DNA from: Burkholderia pyrrocinia
Lineage (GTDB): Bacteria > Pseudomonadota > Gammaproteobacteria > Burkholderiales > Burkholderiaceae
Direction: 5' to 3'
Assembly: GCF_003330765.1 (NCBI RefSeq)
Contig: NZ_CP024902.1
Coordinates: 62,001-126,000 of the forward strand
Length of the DNA stretch: 64,000 nt
Shown: one piece after another, positions 28,381 through 36,710 of the stretch
Layout of the letters: each line of letters opens with the position of its first letter
Position numbering within the stretch: the stretch's first letter is position 1
Notes under the pieces: model-generated
Told to the model about the DNA's origin: nothing
Databases searched by the model: none
What the model saw: the letters and a program-made list of their open reading frames with translations, nothing else
Position numbers and translations under genes: made by a program

Positions 28381-29094
28381 ATGATGAACGCTGAAGTCGT
28401 GGCGATCCGTCACGTGCATTTCGAGGACCTCGGGAGCTTCGAGCAGGTGCTCGGCGAACGGGGCCGGCGGGTGCGCTACGTCGACGTCGGCTCGTCGCGG
28501 GTCGAGGTACTCGACGTGCTCGTGCCGTCGTTGTTCGTCGTGCTCGGCGGGCCGCTCAGCGTGTACGACGATGCGCAGTATCCGACGATCGCGCCGCTCG
28601 CGGCGCTCGTGCGCCAGCGCATCGACGCGGGGCTGCCGATCCTCGGCATCTGCCTCGGCGCGCAGTTCATCGCCCGTGCGCTCGGTGCGCGCGTCTATCC
28701 GGCTGCGCAGCACGAACTCGGCTGGGCGCCGCTGACGCTCACCGATGCCGGCCGCGCGTCGCCGCTGCGCCATCTCGATGGCGCGGCGACGTCGATGCTG
28801 CACTGGCATGGCGATACGTTCGACCTGCCGGGCGGCGCGATCCATCTCGCGTCGACGCCGGCCTGCCGCCACCAGGCATTCGCCTGGGGGCAGCACGTGC
28901 TGGCGCTGCAATGCCATCCGGAAATCCGCACCGACCGCTTCGAACCGTGGCTGATCGCGAACGCCGGCGAAATCGCATCGACGCCCGGCGTCGACGCACG
29001 CCAGTTGCGCGCCGATACCGCGCAGCACGGCCCCGCGCTCGAGACGGCCGCGCGACACATGTTCGCGGAGTGGCTCGACAGCGTCGGGCTCTGA
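28381..29094 (+). CDS. Class I glutamine amidotransferase-like protein
   Basis: A 237-residue stand-alone GATase1 domain. The nucleophile is Cys91 in the elbow GICLGAQ, with His179 and Glu181 (CHPE) completing the triad. The family (GuaA-like, YfeJ type) hydrolyses glutamine to give ammonia or acts on gamma-glutamyl compounds such as those of polyamine breakdown. No synthetase domain or partner is adjacent, so the acceptor is unknown. GGAGG precedes ATGATG, so translation can start at 28381 or 28384. It is likely in one transcript with the MarR-type gene upstream. Confidence 0.82.
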   Translation: MMNAEVVAIRHVHFEDLGSFEQVLGERGRRVRYVDVGSSRVEVLDVLVPSLFVVLGGPLSVYDDAQYPTIAPLAALVRQRIDAGLPILGICLGAQFIARALGARVYPAAQHELGWAPLTLTDAGRASPLRHLDGAATSMLHWHGDTFDLPGGAIHLASTPACRHQAFAWGQHVLALQCHPEIRTDRFEPWLIANAGEIASTPGVDARQLRADTAQHGPALETAARHMFAEWLDSVGL

Positions 29095-29307
29095 CGCCAC
29101 GGGCGGTGCCATTCGCGGCGCGCCTGTTGCCCGGCCTGCACTCGTTGGAGGCCGGCGCATCGCTGCGGGTCACGCATTTCCCGCATCGCCGGCAACCTGC
29201 TGCCGGCCGTACCTGACCATCCGCTTACTGCCGGCCGCGCCATCTGCACGCTTCGGGCCTGCGTGCTACGCTCGTCCGCTCTTTCCCTTTCCTGGCGAGC
29301 GGCCTCC

Positions 29308-30420
29308 ATGACTGCGCTGTTTTCTCCGTTCACGCTGCGCGGCGTGACCCTTCCGAACCGGATCGTGATCTCCCCGATGTGCCAGTATTCGGCCGAGCGG
29401 GGTGAAGCGACCGACTGGCACATGATTCACCTCGGCCATCTCGCGCTGTCGGGCGCGGGGCTGCTCTGCATCGAGGCGACCGCCGTGGAACCCGACGGGC
29501 GCATCACGCATGGCGACCTCGGCCTCTGGGACGACGTGACCGAAGCCGCGCTGAAGCCCGTGCTGGCTGCGATCCGCAAGCATTCGCCGGTCCGCATCGC
29601 GATGCAGCTGTCGCATGCGGGACGCAAGGCGTCGAGCGACGTGCCATGGCAGGGCGGTCAGCTCGTGTCCGTCGCCGACGGCGGCTGGCTGCCACAAGCA
29701 CCGTCGGCCGTGCCGCACAAGGACGGCGAGACGCCGCCGCTCGCGCTCGATGCCGCGGGCCTGAACCGGATCCGCGAAGCGTTTGCGGCCGCCGCGAAGC
29801 GTGCCGCGCGGCTGGGCATCGACGCGATCGAAGTGCACGCGGCGCATGGCTACCTGCTGCACCAGTTCCTGTCGCCGCTCGCGAACCAGCGCACCGACGA
29901 ATACGGCGGCTCGCTCGAAAACCGGATGCGTTTTCCGCTCGAGATCTTCGAGATCGTACGCGCGGCGTTTCCGGAAGACCGGCCGGTCGGCGTGCGCGTG
30001 TCCGCGACCGACTGGGTCGAAGGCGGCTGGGAGCTCGACGATACGATCGCGTTCGCGCACGAACTGAAGCGCCGCGGCTGCGACTGGATCGACGTGTCGT
30101 CCGGCGGTGTGTCGCCGCTGCAGAAGATTCCGCTGTCGCCCGGCTACCAGGTGCCGTTCGCGCAGGCCGTGAAGCGCGCGGTCGGTATGCCGACGATGGC
30201 GGTCGGCCTGATCAACGACCCGGCGCATGCGAACCGGCTCATCGAGACCGGCGATGCCGATTTCATCGCGATGGCGCGCGCGATGCTGTACGACCCGCGC
30301 TGGCCGTGGCATGCGGCGGCCGAGCTCGGCGCGCAGGTGACGGCGCCGCCGCAATACTGGCGCTCGCAGCCGCGCGAGCACAAGGCGTTGTTCGGCGACA
30401 TCGCATTCGGCCAGCGTTGA
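29308..30420 (+). CDS. NADH:flavin oxidoreductase, Old Yellow Enzyme family (YqjM-like)
   Basis: A 370-residue FMN-dependent ene-reductase with a TIM-barrel fold. Marks of the YqjM/xenobiotic-reductase subgroup are ISPMCQYSAE near the N-terminus (with the redox-tuning Cys), LSHAGRKAS, the substrate-binding His-His region VHAAHGYLLHQFLSP, and the signature NQRTDEYGGSLENRMRF. It reduces activated C=C bonds of enones, nitro-esters or similar electrophiles using NAD(P)H. The ATG at 29308 is chosen because it gives the standard MTALFSPFTLRG start. It probably acts in detoxification; nothing nearby defines a pathway. Confidence 0.9.
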   Translation: MTALFSPFTLRGVTLPNRIVISPMCQYSAERGEATDWHMIHLGHLALSGAGLLCIEATAVEPDGRITHGDLGLWDDVTEAALKPVLAAIRKHSPVRIAMQLSHAGRKASSDVPWQGGQLVSVADGGWLPQAPSAVPHKDGETPPLALDAAGLNRIREAFAAAAKRAARLGIDAIEVHAAHGYLLHQFLSPLANQRTDEYGGSLENRMRFPLEIFEIVRAAFPEDRPVGVRVSATDWVEGGWELDDTIAFAHELKRRGCDWIDVSSGGVSPLQKIPLSPGYQVPFAQAVKRAVGMPTMAVGLINDPAHANRLIETGDADFIAMARAMLYDPRWPWHAAAELGAQVTAPPQYWRSQPREHKALFGDIAFGQR

Positions 30421-30600
30421 GCTTCAGGCACGCAATATTGCGCGCGATGTTGAACGAAGCAATCGCGAACGTGTAGGATGCGGGTGATTCGCCGCATGCC
30501 CCGACGCGGCACCAACCGGTGCCGCGTTTTCGTTTTGCGCGACGCCAGGCCGCGATCGCGGCCGTCTTCCATTCAAGTCGTCTTCACAAGGATTCGTTCG

Positions 30601-31131
30601 ATGAGTTCACGCAGGATCGCGGTGCGCCGCTCGGGAGTACACGGCAAGGGCGTGTTCGCCGTGGCGCCGATCAAGTCCGGCGAGCGTGTAGTGGAATACA
30701 AGGGCGAGCGAATTTCGTGGAAGGAAGCGCTGCGTCGCCATCCGCACGATCCGAGCGAGCCGAACCATACGTTCTACTTCGCACTGGACGAAGGCGGCGT
30801 AATCGACGGCAAGATCGACGGCAACAGCGCGCGCTGGATCAACCATTCGTGCGCGCCGAACTGCGAAGCCGAGGAAGTCAAAGGCCGCGTGTACATCCAC
30901 GCGCTGCGCGACATCGGGCCGGAAGAGGAGCTGTTCTACGACTACGGCCTGGTGATCGACGCGAAGCTGACAAAGACGCTCAAGCGCGAATACGCGTGTC
31001 ATTGCGGTGCGGCCGCGTGCCGCGGCACGTTGCTCGCGACGTCGGACGACGGCGGGAAGAAGAAAAAGAAGAAGGACAAGAAGGACGGCAAGTCCGAGCC
31101 CAGGTCGAAGGACAAGAAAAACAGGAAGTAA
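30601..31131 (+). CDS. SET-domain lysine methyltransferase-like protein with poly-lysine tail
   Basis: A 176-residue protein with a complete, compact SET domain: RRSGVHGKGVFA (N-terminal strand), NHSCAPNC at 81-88 forming part of the SAM and lysine pocket, FYDYG at 112-116 with the catalytic Tyr, and a post-SET zinc motif CxCxxxxC (Cys133, Cys135, Cys140). After about residue 150 it ends in a highly basic tail of Lys runs, like a histone tail or a nuclear localisation signal. SET proteins methylate lysines of proteins; in bacteria some are secreted and act on host chromatin (for example a Burkholderia SET effector), while others act on their own DNA-binding proteins. No secretion signal is obvious. 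The target is unknown. Confidence 0.85.
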   Translation: MSSRRIAVRRSGVHGKGVFAVAPIKSGERVVEYKGERISWKEALRRHPHDPSEPNHTFYFALDEGGVIDGKIDGNSARWINHSCAPNCEAEEVKGRVYIHALRDIGPEEELFYDYGLVIDAKLTKTLKREYACHCGAAACRGTLLATSDDGGKKKKKKDKKDGKSEPRSKDKKNRK

Positions 31132-31173
31132 TGCCGACGGCGGCGCACCGAGCGCTGCCGCTTCGGCAGACGG

Positions 31174-31192
31174 CTGCCGCGTTGCGCGGCAG
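31174..31192. terminator. Possible terminator hairpin
   Basis: CTGCCGCG-TTG-CGCGGCAG is a perfect 8-bp stem between the convergent SET gene (ends 31131) and the histidine kinase gene (ends 31264). It has only a weak pyrimidine tract after it (TCCTTTCC), so it may be a weak or Rho-assisted terminator. Confidence 0.4.
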
Positions 31193-31263
31193 TCCTTTCC
31201 GATTCCTTGCCCGTCGGGCGGCCCGGTCGACGGGCACCCGACGCGGATCGCCTGGGGAATCGC

Positions 31264-32748
31264 TCAGTGCGTCGACGCGGCGGCCGGCGTTTCGCTGGCC
31301 GGCGTCTCCGTGCGCCCGACGAGCGGCACCTTCACCACGAAGCGCGAGCCGCCTTCCGACGCATCCTCGTACGACACGGTGCCGCCATGCATCGCGATGA
31401 TGTCGTGCACGATCGCGAGCCCGAGCCCGGCACCTGTCTCCACGCCATTGCCGCTTTGCGCGTCGCCGCGGAAGAATCGCTTGAACAGGTCGGCCTGCTG
31501 GTTCGCGGGCACGCCCGGGCCGTTGTCTTCGACGACGATCTCGGCAGCCGGCTGGCCGTCGTCGAGCGCACTGCGCGCGACGTTCAGCGTGATCCGCGCG
31601 CCGTACGGCCGCGCGAGCGGCACGTATTTCAGCGCATTGTCGAGCAAGTTTGCGATCACTTCGCGCAACAGCACCGGGTTGCCGCGCACGGTCAGCTTCT
31701 CGTCGTCGTCGGGTTCGTCGCTGCGCTGGAAGCCGAGGTCGACATGCGACGCGAGCGCGCGCGGCACCCATTCGGCGCCCGTCTCGAACGCCATCGCCGC
31801 GAGGTCGACGTCGACGAACCGCGCGGCCTGTTCGCCCGGTTCCGCGCGGGCGAGCGATAGCAACTGGTTCGACAGCCGCACCGCGCGGTCGGCGGCCGCG
31901 CGCAGTTCGCGCACCGCGGCGTAGGTCTGGTGCGGGTCGCGCGCGACGGCTGCCTGCTCGGCATGCAGCTTCACAGCCGTGAGCGGCGTGCGCAACTGGT
32001 GCGCGGCATCGGCGATGAACTTGCGCTGCGCGTCGAGCGCGGTCTTCAGGCGACCGAGCAGCGCGTTCATCGCGCTCGTCAGCGGCCGGATCTCGAGCGG
32101 CACTTCGGTTTCGTCGACCGGTTCCAGCGACGTGTGGGTCTGCCGGTTCAGCGAATCGGCGAGATGCGTGAGCGGGCCGAGCTGCTGGTTCACCACGCGC
32201 CATACGATGCCCCAGCCCGCGAGCAGCAGCAGCAGCAGCGGCATCATGATCGCGACGAGGAATTCGGCTGCGATCCGGTAGCGGTGCCGCACCGGCTGCG
32301 CGACCTCGACGACCATCGGCTTGCCGCCCTCGACGTTGTCGACGCGCACCTGCGCGACCCGCACCGCGCGGTTGTCGTACTCGGCCTCGAACACGTACGC
32401 GTGATGCATGCGGCGCACGTTGATGCCCCGCAGCGGCAGCTTCGGATCGCCGGCGAGTTCCTGCTCGCCGTCGCTGATCCGGTAGATCAGCGCTTCGGCG
32501 GGATCGGAGAACATCGCCTGCGCGAGCGGCGGCACCGTGAACGGCGCGTCGGGGCCGGCGATCTGGATCTGTTTGGAGATGGCGGTCGCGAGATCGGCGA
32601 GCGAGCGGTCGATCACGTGCTGCGTGTATTGCCACGCGAGCCAGTAGGCGATCAGGCCGCTCATCAGCGCGAGCATCGACAGCGGTGCGGCGAGGCGCCG
32701 GAGCAGCGAGCGGCGCAGGCTGGTGGTCACAGCCGGATCAGGAGACAT
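31264..32748 (-). CDS. Two-component sensor histidine kinase (TctE/QseC type)
   Basis: A 494-residue inner-membrane kinase from the ATG at 32748 (a TTG at 32760 would add four residues). Layout: TM1 (about residues 20-41), a periplasmic sensing domain, TM2 (about 163-182), HAMP, and a dimerisation domain with phospho-acceptor His250 in ADAAHQLRTPLTAVK. The ATPase has N, G1 and G2 boxes (VIANLLDNALKY, VEDNGPGVP, GAGLGLAIV). It pairs with the OmpR-type regulator just upstream (32867-33559) in one operon. The sensing-domain type resembles the tricarboxylate sensor family TctE, but the signal is not evident here. Confidence 0.87.
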   Translation of the reverse strand: MSPDPAVTTSLRRSLLRRLAAPLSMLALMSGLIAYWLAWQYTQHVIDRSLADLATAISKQIQIAGPDAPFTVPPLAQAMFSDPAEALIYRISDGEQELAGDPKLPLRGINVRRMHHAYVFEAEYDNRAVRVAQVRVDNVEGGKPMVVEVAQPVRHRYRIAAEFLVAIMMPLLLLLLAGWGIVWRVVNQQLGPLTHLADSLNRQTHTSLEPVDETEVPLEIRPLTSAMNALLGRLKTALDAQRKFIADAAHQLRTPLTAVKLHAEQAAVARDPHQTYAAVRELRAAADRAVRLSNQLLSLARAEPGEQAARFVDVDLAAMAFETGAEWVPRALASHVDLGFQRSDEPDDDEKLTVRGNPVLLREVIANLLDNALKYVPLARPYGARITLNVARSALDDGQPAAEIVVEDNGPGVPANQQADLFKRFFRGDAQSGNGVETGAGLGLAIVHDIIAMHGGTVSYEDASEGGSRFVVKVPLVGRTETPASETPAAASTH

Positions 32749-32866
32749 GTCGACGGGCAAATGGATAAGCGCCGCTCACGGGGAGCGGCGCGGTCGTGCG
32801 CCGGGTGGCGACGCGGAGCAGGGCGCATACGCCGGCGGCACGCGGCCGGCCGGCGCGCGGCGCCGC

Positions 32867-33559
32867 TCAGACGCTCGCCGTCTGGCGGATTTCCTGAAGC
32901 AGGTAGCCGAAGCCGCGCACCGTGACGATTTCGACACGGCACTGCTCGAGTTTCTTGCGCACGCGGTGCACATAGACTTCGATCGCGGTGTCGCCGAGAT
33001 CGCCGCCGAAGTGCGTGAGGTGATCCTGCAGCTGGGCCTTGCTGACGACGCGGCCATGACGCAGGAGCAGCATTTCGAGCACCGCGAATTCGCGCGGCGA
33101 CAGTTCGAGCGGCTTGTCGTCGTTGAAGATGCGGCGGTCGACGCCCGACAGGCGGACGCCGCCGAGCGACACTTCCGGACGCGGCATGTCGCTGTGCGGG
33201 CCGCTGCGGCGCATCACCGCGCGGATGCGCGCTTCGAGCTCGGCCGGCTCGAACGGCTTGAGCATGTAGTCGTCGGCGCCGGAGTTCAGGCCCTGGATCC
33301 GGTCGTTCAGTTCGTCACGCGCGGTCAGTACGATCACGGGCGTGTGGCGGTTGGTCTGGCGGAAGCGCGTGAGCAGCGTCATCCCGTCGATGCCCGGCAG
33401 GCCGAGGTCGAGGATCACGAGTTCGTGGCGGTTTTGTGCCAGCGCCTGTTCGGCAAAAATGCCGTCATGCACCATGTCGACGGTGAAGCCAGCCTGCTCG
33501 AGGCTGCTCTGGATACCGCGTGCGATGGGGCGGTCGTCTTCGATCAGAAGGAGTCGCAT
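32867..33559 (-). CDS. OmpR-family response regulator (TctD/QseB type)
   Basis: A 230-residue regulator: receiver domain (about residues 1-120) with acidic pocket IEDD, phosphorylatable Asp51 in ILDLGLPG, Thr and Lys switch residues (LTARD, MLKPFEP), and a C-terminal winged helix (about 130-225, ending VEIVTVRGFGYLL). It transfers the signal from the histidine kinase gene that follows after 118 bases. GGAG lies before the ATG. The regulon is unknown. Confidence 0.9.
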   Translation of the reverse strand: MRLLLIEDDRPIARGIQSSLEQAGFTVDMVHDGIFAEQALAQNRHELVILDLGLPGIDGMTLLTRFRQTNRHTPVIVLTARDELNDRIQGLNSGADDYMLKPFEPAELEARIRAVMRRSGPHSDMPRPEVSLGGVRLSGVDRRIFNDDKPLELSPREFAVLEMLLLRHGRVVSKAQLQDHLTHFGGDLGDTAIEVYVHRVRKKLEQCRVEIVTVRGFGYLLQEIRQTASV

Positions 33560-33682
33560 GAAGTTCGCTCAAGTACAATGGGTTGGCGGTTCAGGCACGC
33601 GGACAGCACGACGCCGTTTCCACAGGGGCGCCGCATCACCTGACAATCAAGCATGGCGGCCAGCGAACGATTAAATCCAATC

Positions 33683-33913
33683 ATGTCCGATATTTCGATC
33701 AACGACCTTGAAGCCGCGATCAATTTCTGGCGCGCCCGCTCGCCGTCGAGCGGCGACGAACTCAAACTCTGCGAAGAGGCCAGCGCGCTCTCCAAGCCGT
33801 ATGCGCTGCTGATTGTACAGCGCGAAGGCGCGCTGCAACTGGAAGGTTTGGACCCCAAAGCGCGGAAAGCGTACGAGACTTACGTGCGCCTTAAGGATGG
33901 CTTGGAAAGCTGA
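33683..33913 (+). CDS. Small DUF3717-family protein
   Basis: A 76-residue protein starting MSDISINDLEAAINFWRARSPS, which matches the small proteobacterial DUF3717 family as I recall it; no function is established. It is predominantly helical with a single Cys and no signal peptide or membrane segment. The ATG at 33683 is preferred to 33653 because the family begins at this Met. It is divergent from the response regulator gene. Confidence 0.7.
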   Translation: MSDISINDLEAAINFWRARSPSSGDELKLCEEASALSKPYALLIVQREGALQLEGLDPKARKAYETYVRLKDGLES

Positions 33914-34005
33914 AGGCTTTCGCTGACTACATCCTAGAAAACGTTCATCGAAATGAAAAGTTGACGCGCCGCGCATCGAAAGACGCGCGGCGGTAGAGGC
34001 AGGGC

Positions 34006-34314
34006 TCAGGCGGCCGGTCGCGCGTGCGCGCCGGCCTGGTCGATGAACAGCGCCAGTTCGATGTCGCGTTCGGTCAGGCCGTCGGCGTCGTGGGTCGACA
34101 GCGTGACGTCGACGCGGTTGTACACGTTGAACCATTCCGGATGGTGGTTCATTTCCTGCGCCTTGATCGCGACGCGCGTCATGAAGCCGAATGCTTCGTT
34201 GAAATCGGCGAAGCGCAGGCTGCGCTGGATCGCGTCGCGGCCCGGCATGGCCGTCCAGAGCGGCAGGCCTTCGAGCCGGGTCTTGCGTTCTTCTGATGTG
34301 AGCTTGTGGATCAT
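34006..34314 (-). CDS. phhB: Pterin-4a-carbinolamine dehydratase
   Basis: A 102-residue DCoH/PCD-family enzyme with the catalytic [13 protein letters not shown] motif and [15 protein letters not shown] near the end. It dehydrates 4a-hydroxytetrahydropterin, made during phenylalanine hydroxylation, so that the pterin cofactor is regenerated. It lies 138 bases downstream of phhA on the same strand, its usual partner. The ATG at 34314 gives [10 protein letters not shown], the normal family start. Confidence 0.9.
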   Translation of the reverse strand: MIHKLTSEERKTRLEGLPLWTAMPGRDAIQRSLRFADFNEAFGFMTRVAIKAQEMNHHPEWFNVYNRVDVTLSTHDADGLTERDIELALFIDQAGAHARPAA

Positions 34315-34452
34315 CTTGCACCTCGTTCGGTAACGGCGCCCGCGCACGGCAGAGGCCGCGCGGCGAAGCCGGCGCCGTTCATTGTTTCATAGTTGGGCGA
34401 CGGGCATCCGGCGACGGCCATCCGGTACGCGCATCCAGTGCGCGTTGGCGCG

Positions 34453-35340
34453 TCACGCGTCGTCGGGCCAGCCTTCGCCGGTGCCGCGGTGCAGCACGCG
34501 GTCGGTATCGAGCACCGCGCCGGCCGCGAATTCGGGCAGCGCCGCCAGCCGGTCGGCCAGCGCGCGGCCGTCTACGTCGGCGAGCGCGAACAGCTGCGCG
34601 AAATCGTCGATCACGAAATAGGTCTTCTGGAACGTGTCGATCCGGTACTGCGTGCGCATCACGCGCTCGAGGTCGAAACCGAGCCGGTTCGGCGCCGCGC
34701 TTTCGAGGCTGTACAGGCTTTCGCCCTTGCTCGACACGATCCCGGCACCGTAGATCGACAGCCCGTTCGTGCCGCGCGGGTCGCGGATCAACCCGAATTC
34801 CACCGTATACCAGTAGAGCCGCGCGAGCCGCGCAAGCGCCGCTGCGTCGTCGGCGACCGCGAGCGCGGTACGGCCGTACGCCTGCATGTAGTCGGCGAAC
34901 ACCGGGTCGATCAGCAGCGGCACGTGGCCGAACAGGTCGTGGAAGCAGTCGGGTTCCTGCAGGTAGTCGAGCTGGTCGGGACGGCGCATCCACCAGGTGA
35001 CCGGAAAACGCCGGTTCGCGAGGTGCTCGAAGAACACGCGGTCGGGCACGAGGCCCGGCACCGCGACGATCTCCCAGCCCGTCGCGGGCTTCAACTGGCG
35101 GTTCACGTCGGCGAACGACGGCACGCGATCCGCCGGCAGGTCGATCTTGCCGAGCCCCGCGACGAACGCGTCGCAGGCGCGCCCGCGCAGCAGCGCCGAC
35201 TGGCGCGCATAGAGCTGTTTCCACACCGCATGGTCGACCTGGCCGTAGCGCGCCAGCGGCTGGTCGATGGTGAAATCTGCGCGGGTTTCGAGGCCCGCGT
35301 CGAACTGCTCCTGCAGTTTCGCGGTGACGACGGTGGACAT
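34453..35340 (-). CDS. phhA: Phenylalanine 4-monooxygenase
   Basis: A 295-residue pterin-dependent aromatic amino-acid hydroxylase of the short bacterial type with catalytic domain only. Iron ligands are visible as His134 and His139 in DCFHDLFGHVPLL and Glu181 in WYTVEFGL. It converts phenylalanine to tyrosine with O2 and a tetrahydropterin. It sits with phhB, which recycles the pterin, and is divergent from an Lrp-type regulator (35479). An imperfect palindrome between the two at 35427-35452 is a likely operator. The ATG at 35340 is chosen since the preceding frame is Arg-rich noise. Confidence 0.93.
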   Translation of the reverse strand: MSTVVTAKLQEQFDAGLETRADFTIDQPLARYGQVDHAVWKQLYARQSALLRGRACDAFVAGLGKIDLPADRVPSFADVNRQLKPATGWEIVAVPGLVPDRVFFEHLANRRFPVTWWMRRPDQLDYLQEPDCFHDLFGHVPLLIDPVFADYMQAYGRTALAVADDAAALARLARLYWYTVEFGLIRDPRGTNGLSIYGAGIVSSKGESLYSLESAAPNRLGFDLERVMRTQYRIDTFQKTYFVIDDFAQLFALADVDGRALADRLAALPEFAAGAVLDTDRVLHRGTGEGWPDDA

Positions 35341-35426
35341 GATCAGGCTCTGCACGCGTGGTTGGGAACCATGCAAGTGTAGAGCGGCCCGCGCGCGGAA
35401 TGGGCGCAAAATTGGCGTTGATTCGC

Positions 35427-35452
35427 TTGATGATGCGATAATCGCGCATCAA
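35427..35452. promoter_or_regulatory. Candidate Lrp/AsnC operator between phhA and lrp-type gene
   Basis: TTGATG-AT-GCGAT-A-ATCGC-G-CATCAA is a near-perfect two-part palindrome (outer TTGATG/CATCAA, inner GCGAT/ATCGC) 27 bases before the Lrp-type ATG. Lrp family proteins bind such imperfect dyads and often autoregulate. Confidence 0.5.
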
Positions 35453-35478
35453 ATAACGAATCGATGCGGAGAATACTC

Positions 35479-35964
35479 ATGCTGGAACTCGATCACTTCG
35501 ATCTCGCGCTGCTGGACGTACTGCAGCGCTTCGGTCGCGCGACGCATCAGCAGCTCGGCGAGGAGGTGCCGCTGTCGCCGTCGCAGATCGGCCGGCGGTT
35601 GCAGCGGCTCGAGGCGGCGGGCGTGATCGAAGGCTACCGCGTGATGCTGCGCCCCGAAAGGCTCGGGCTCGGCGTCACCGCGTTCACGAGCCTGAAGCTC
35701 AAGCACCACGGCGATTCGATCATCGAGCAGTTCCAGCAGCAGATCGACGTGCTGCCCGAAGTGCTCGAATGCCATGCCGTCGTGGGCGATGCCGACTACC
35801 TGCTGCGGATCGTCGCGCCCGACCTGAACGCGCTGTCGCAGTTCGTGATGAAGAAGCTGATGCGCGTGCCGGGCGTCGACAGCGTGCGCTCGAACATCGT
35901 GCTGACGACCTTCAAGCGCAACGGCGCGCTGCCGCTCGCGCATCTGGCGCCCGGCGCCGCGTGA
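35479..35964 (+). CDS. Lrp/AsnC-family transcriptional regulator
   Basis: A 161-residue regulator. An N-terminal helix-turn-helix (about residues 1-60, with LSPSQIGRRLQRLEAAGVI) is followed by the RAM/AsnC ligand-binding domain, with EVLECHAVVGDADYLLRI as its signature. The ATG at 35479 has GGAG upstream (35467-35470). Because it is divergent from phhA, it most likely controls phenylalanine hydroxylase synthesis in response to an aromatic amino acid. In Pseudomonas this role belongs to PhhR, a different family, so the inference rests on position only. Confidence 0.87.
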   Translation: MLELDHFDLALLDVLQRFGRATHQQLGEEVPLSPSQIGRRLQRLEAAGVIEGYRVMLRPERLGLGVTAFTSLKLKHHGDSIIEQFQQQIDVLPEVLECHAVVGDADYLLRIVAPDLNALSQFVMKKLMRVPGVDSVRSNIVLTTFKRNGALPLAHLAPGAA

Positions 35965-36018
35965 CGCGGCGCCGGGGCTGAAGGCGCCGCAGGCCGCACC
36001 GCCGCCGGCAGGGCCGGA

Positions 36019-36552
36019 TCAGGCCGCCTCGTGCTGCGTGTCGGCGTTCAGCAGGTCGACGTACGCGACCGCGACGAGATCGTCCTGCGACACGCCGAGC
36101 TTCGTGAACACGTCGTGCGCTTCGGCTTCGCCACCGGCTTCGTCGTCGTCGGGGCCGAGCACGACTTCCAGTTCGATGAAATCGCCGAGGCCGTCGACGC
36201 GGTCGAGGTGGATGCGCGTGCGGCCCGCGAGGTAGACGTGCCGTTCCTTCGTCACGATCCCGCGTGTGGTCAGCGCGGTCGCGAGCAGCGCGTGCATCGC
36301 GTCGGGATTCGTCACCGGGCTGCGCGTGTAGTACGACGCCTTCGGGCCGTCGCGGTCGTCGCGCTGGTAGAAGATCAGTTCGGCCGGCGTGCCGTCCTCG
36401 AAGCGGCGCAGCTTCAGCCGGCCGCGCGGCACGTCATAGAAGAAATCCTGCTGGCGATAGAACAGCGGCGCGTCGGTCGCGAGCGTCGCCGCGCGTTCGC
36501 GCAGCTGGTCGAATTCGCGGGCGCGGGCTTTGATCTCGATGTTGCGGGCCAT
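36019..36552 (-). CDS. CYTH-domain protein (class IV adenylate cyclase/CyaB-like)
   Basis: A 177-residue protein starting MARNIEIKARAREFDQL. This is the first strand of the CYTH triphosphate tunnel fold. It has alternating acidic and basic strands (RQQDFFYDVPRGRLKLRRF, ELIFYQR, RTRIHLDRVDGLGDFIELEV) as expected for a metal-triphosphate site. Members are class IV adenylate cyclases, thiamine triphosphatases or inorganic triphosphatases. The N-terminus resembles the CyaB/AC2 group, but activity cannot be told from sequence. The first acid of the ExExK motif is Asn here, which I believe is common in this subgroup. Confidence 0.78.
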   Translation of the reverse strand: MARNIEIKARAREFDQLRERAATLATDAPLFYRQQDFFYDVPRGRLKLRRFEDGTPAELIFYQRDDRDGPKASYYTRSPVTNPDAMHALLATALTTRGIVTKERHVYLAGRTRIHLDRVDGLGDFIELEVVLGPDDDEAGGEAEAHDVFTKLGVSQDDLVAVAYVDLLNADTQHEAA

Positions 36553-36710
36553 GCGGATCTCCTTCAATCGGGGTCTCGCGGTGTGCGAACGCACAATCTA
36601 GCAAAAAGGCGGGGGCGGTGGCGTGACGACGGGCGGGGGGCGTGGCGAGATGACGCGTGCGTGCCCGGCGGCGCCCGACACACGGCCGGCCGCGCCTTCA
36701 TCAGCACCGC

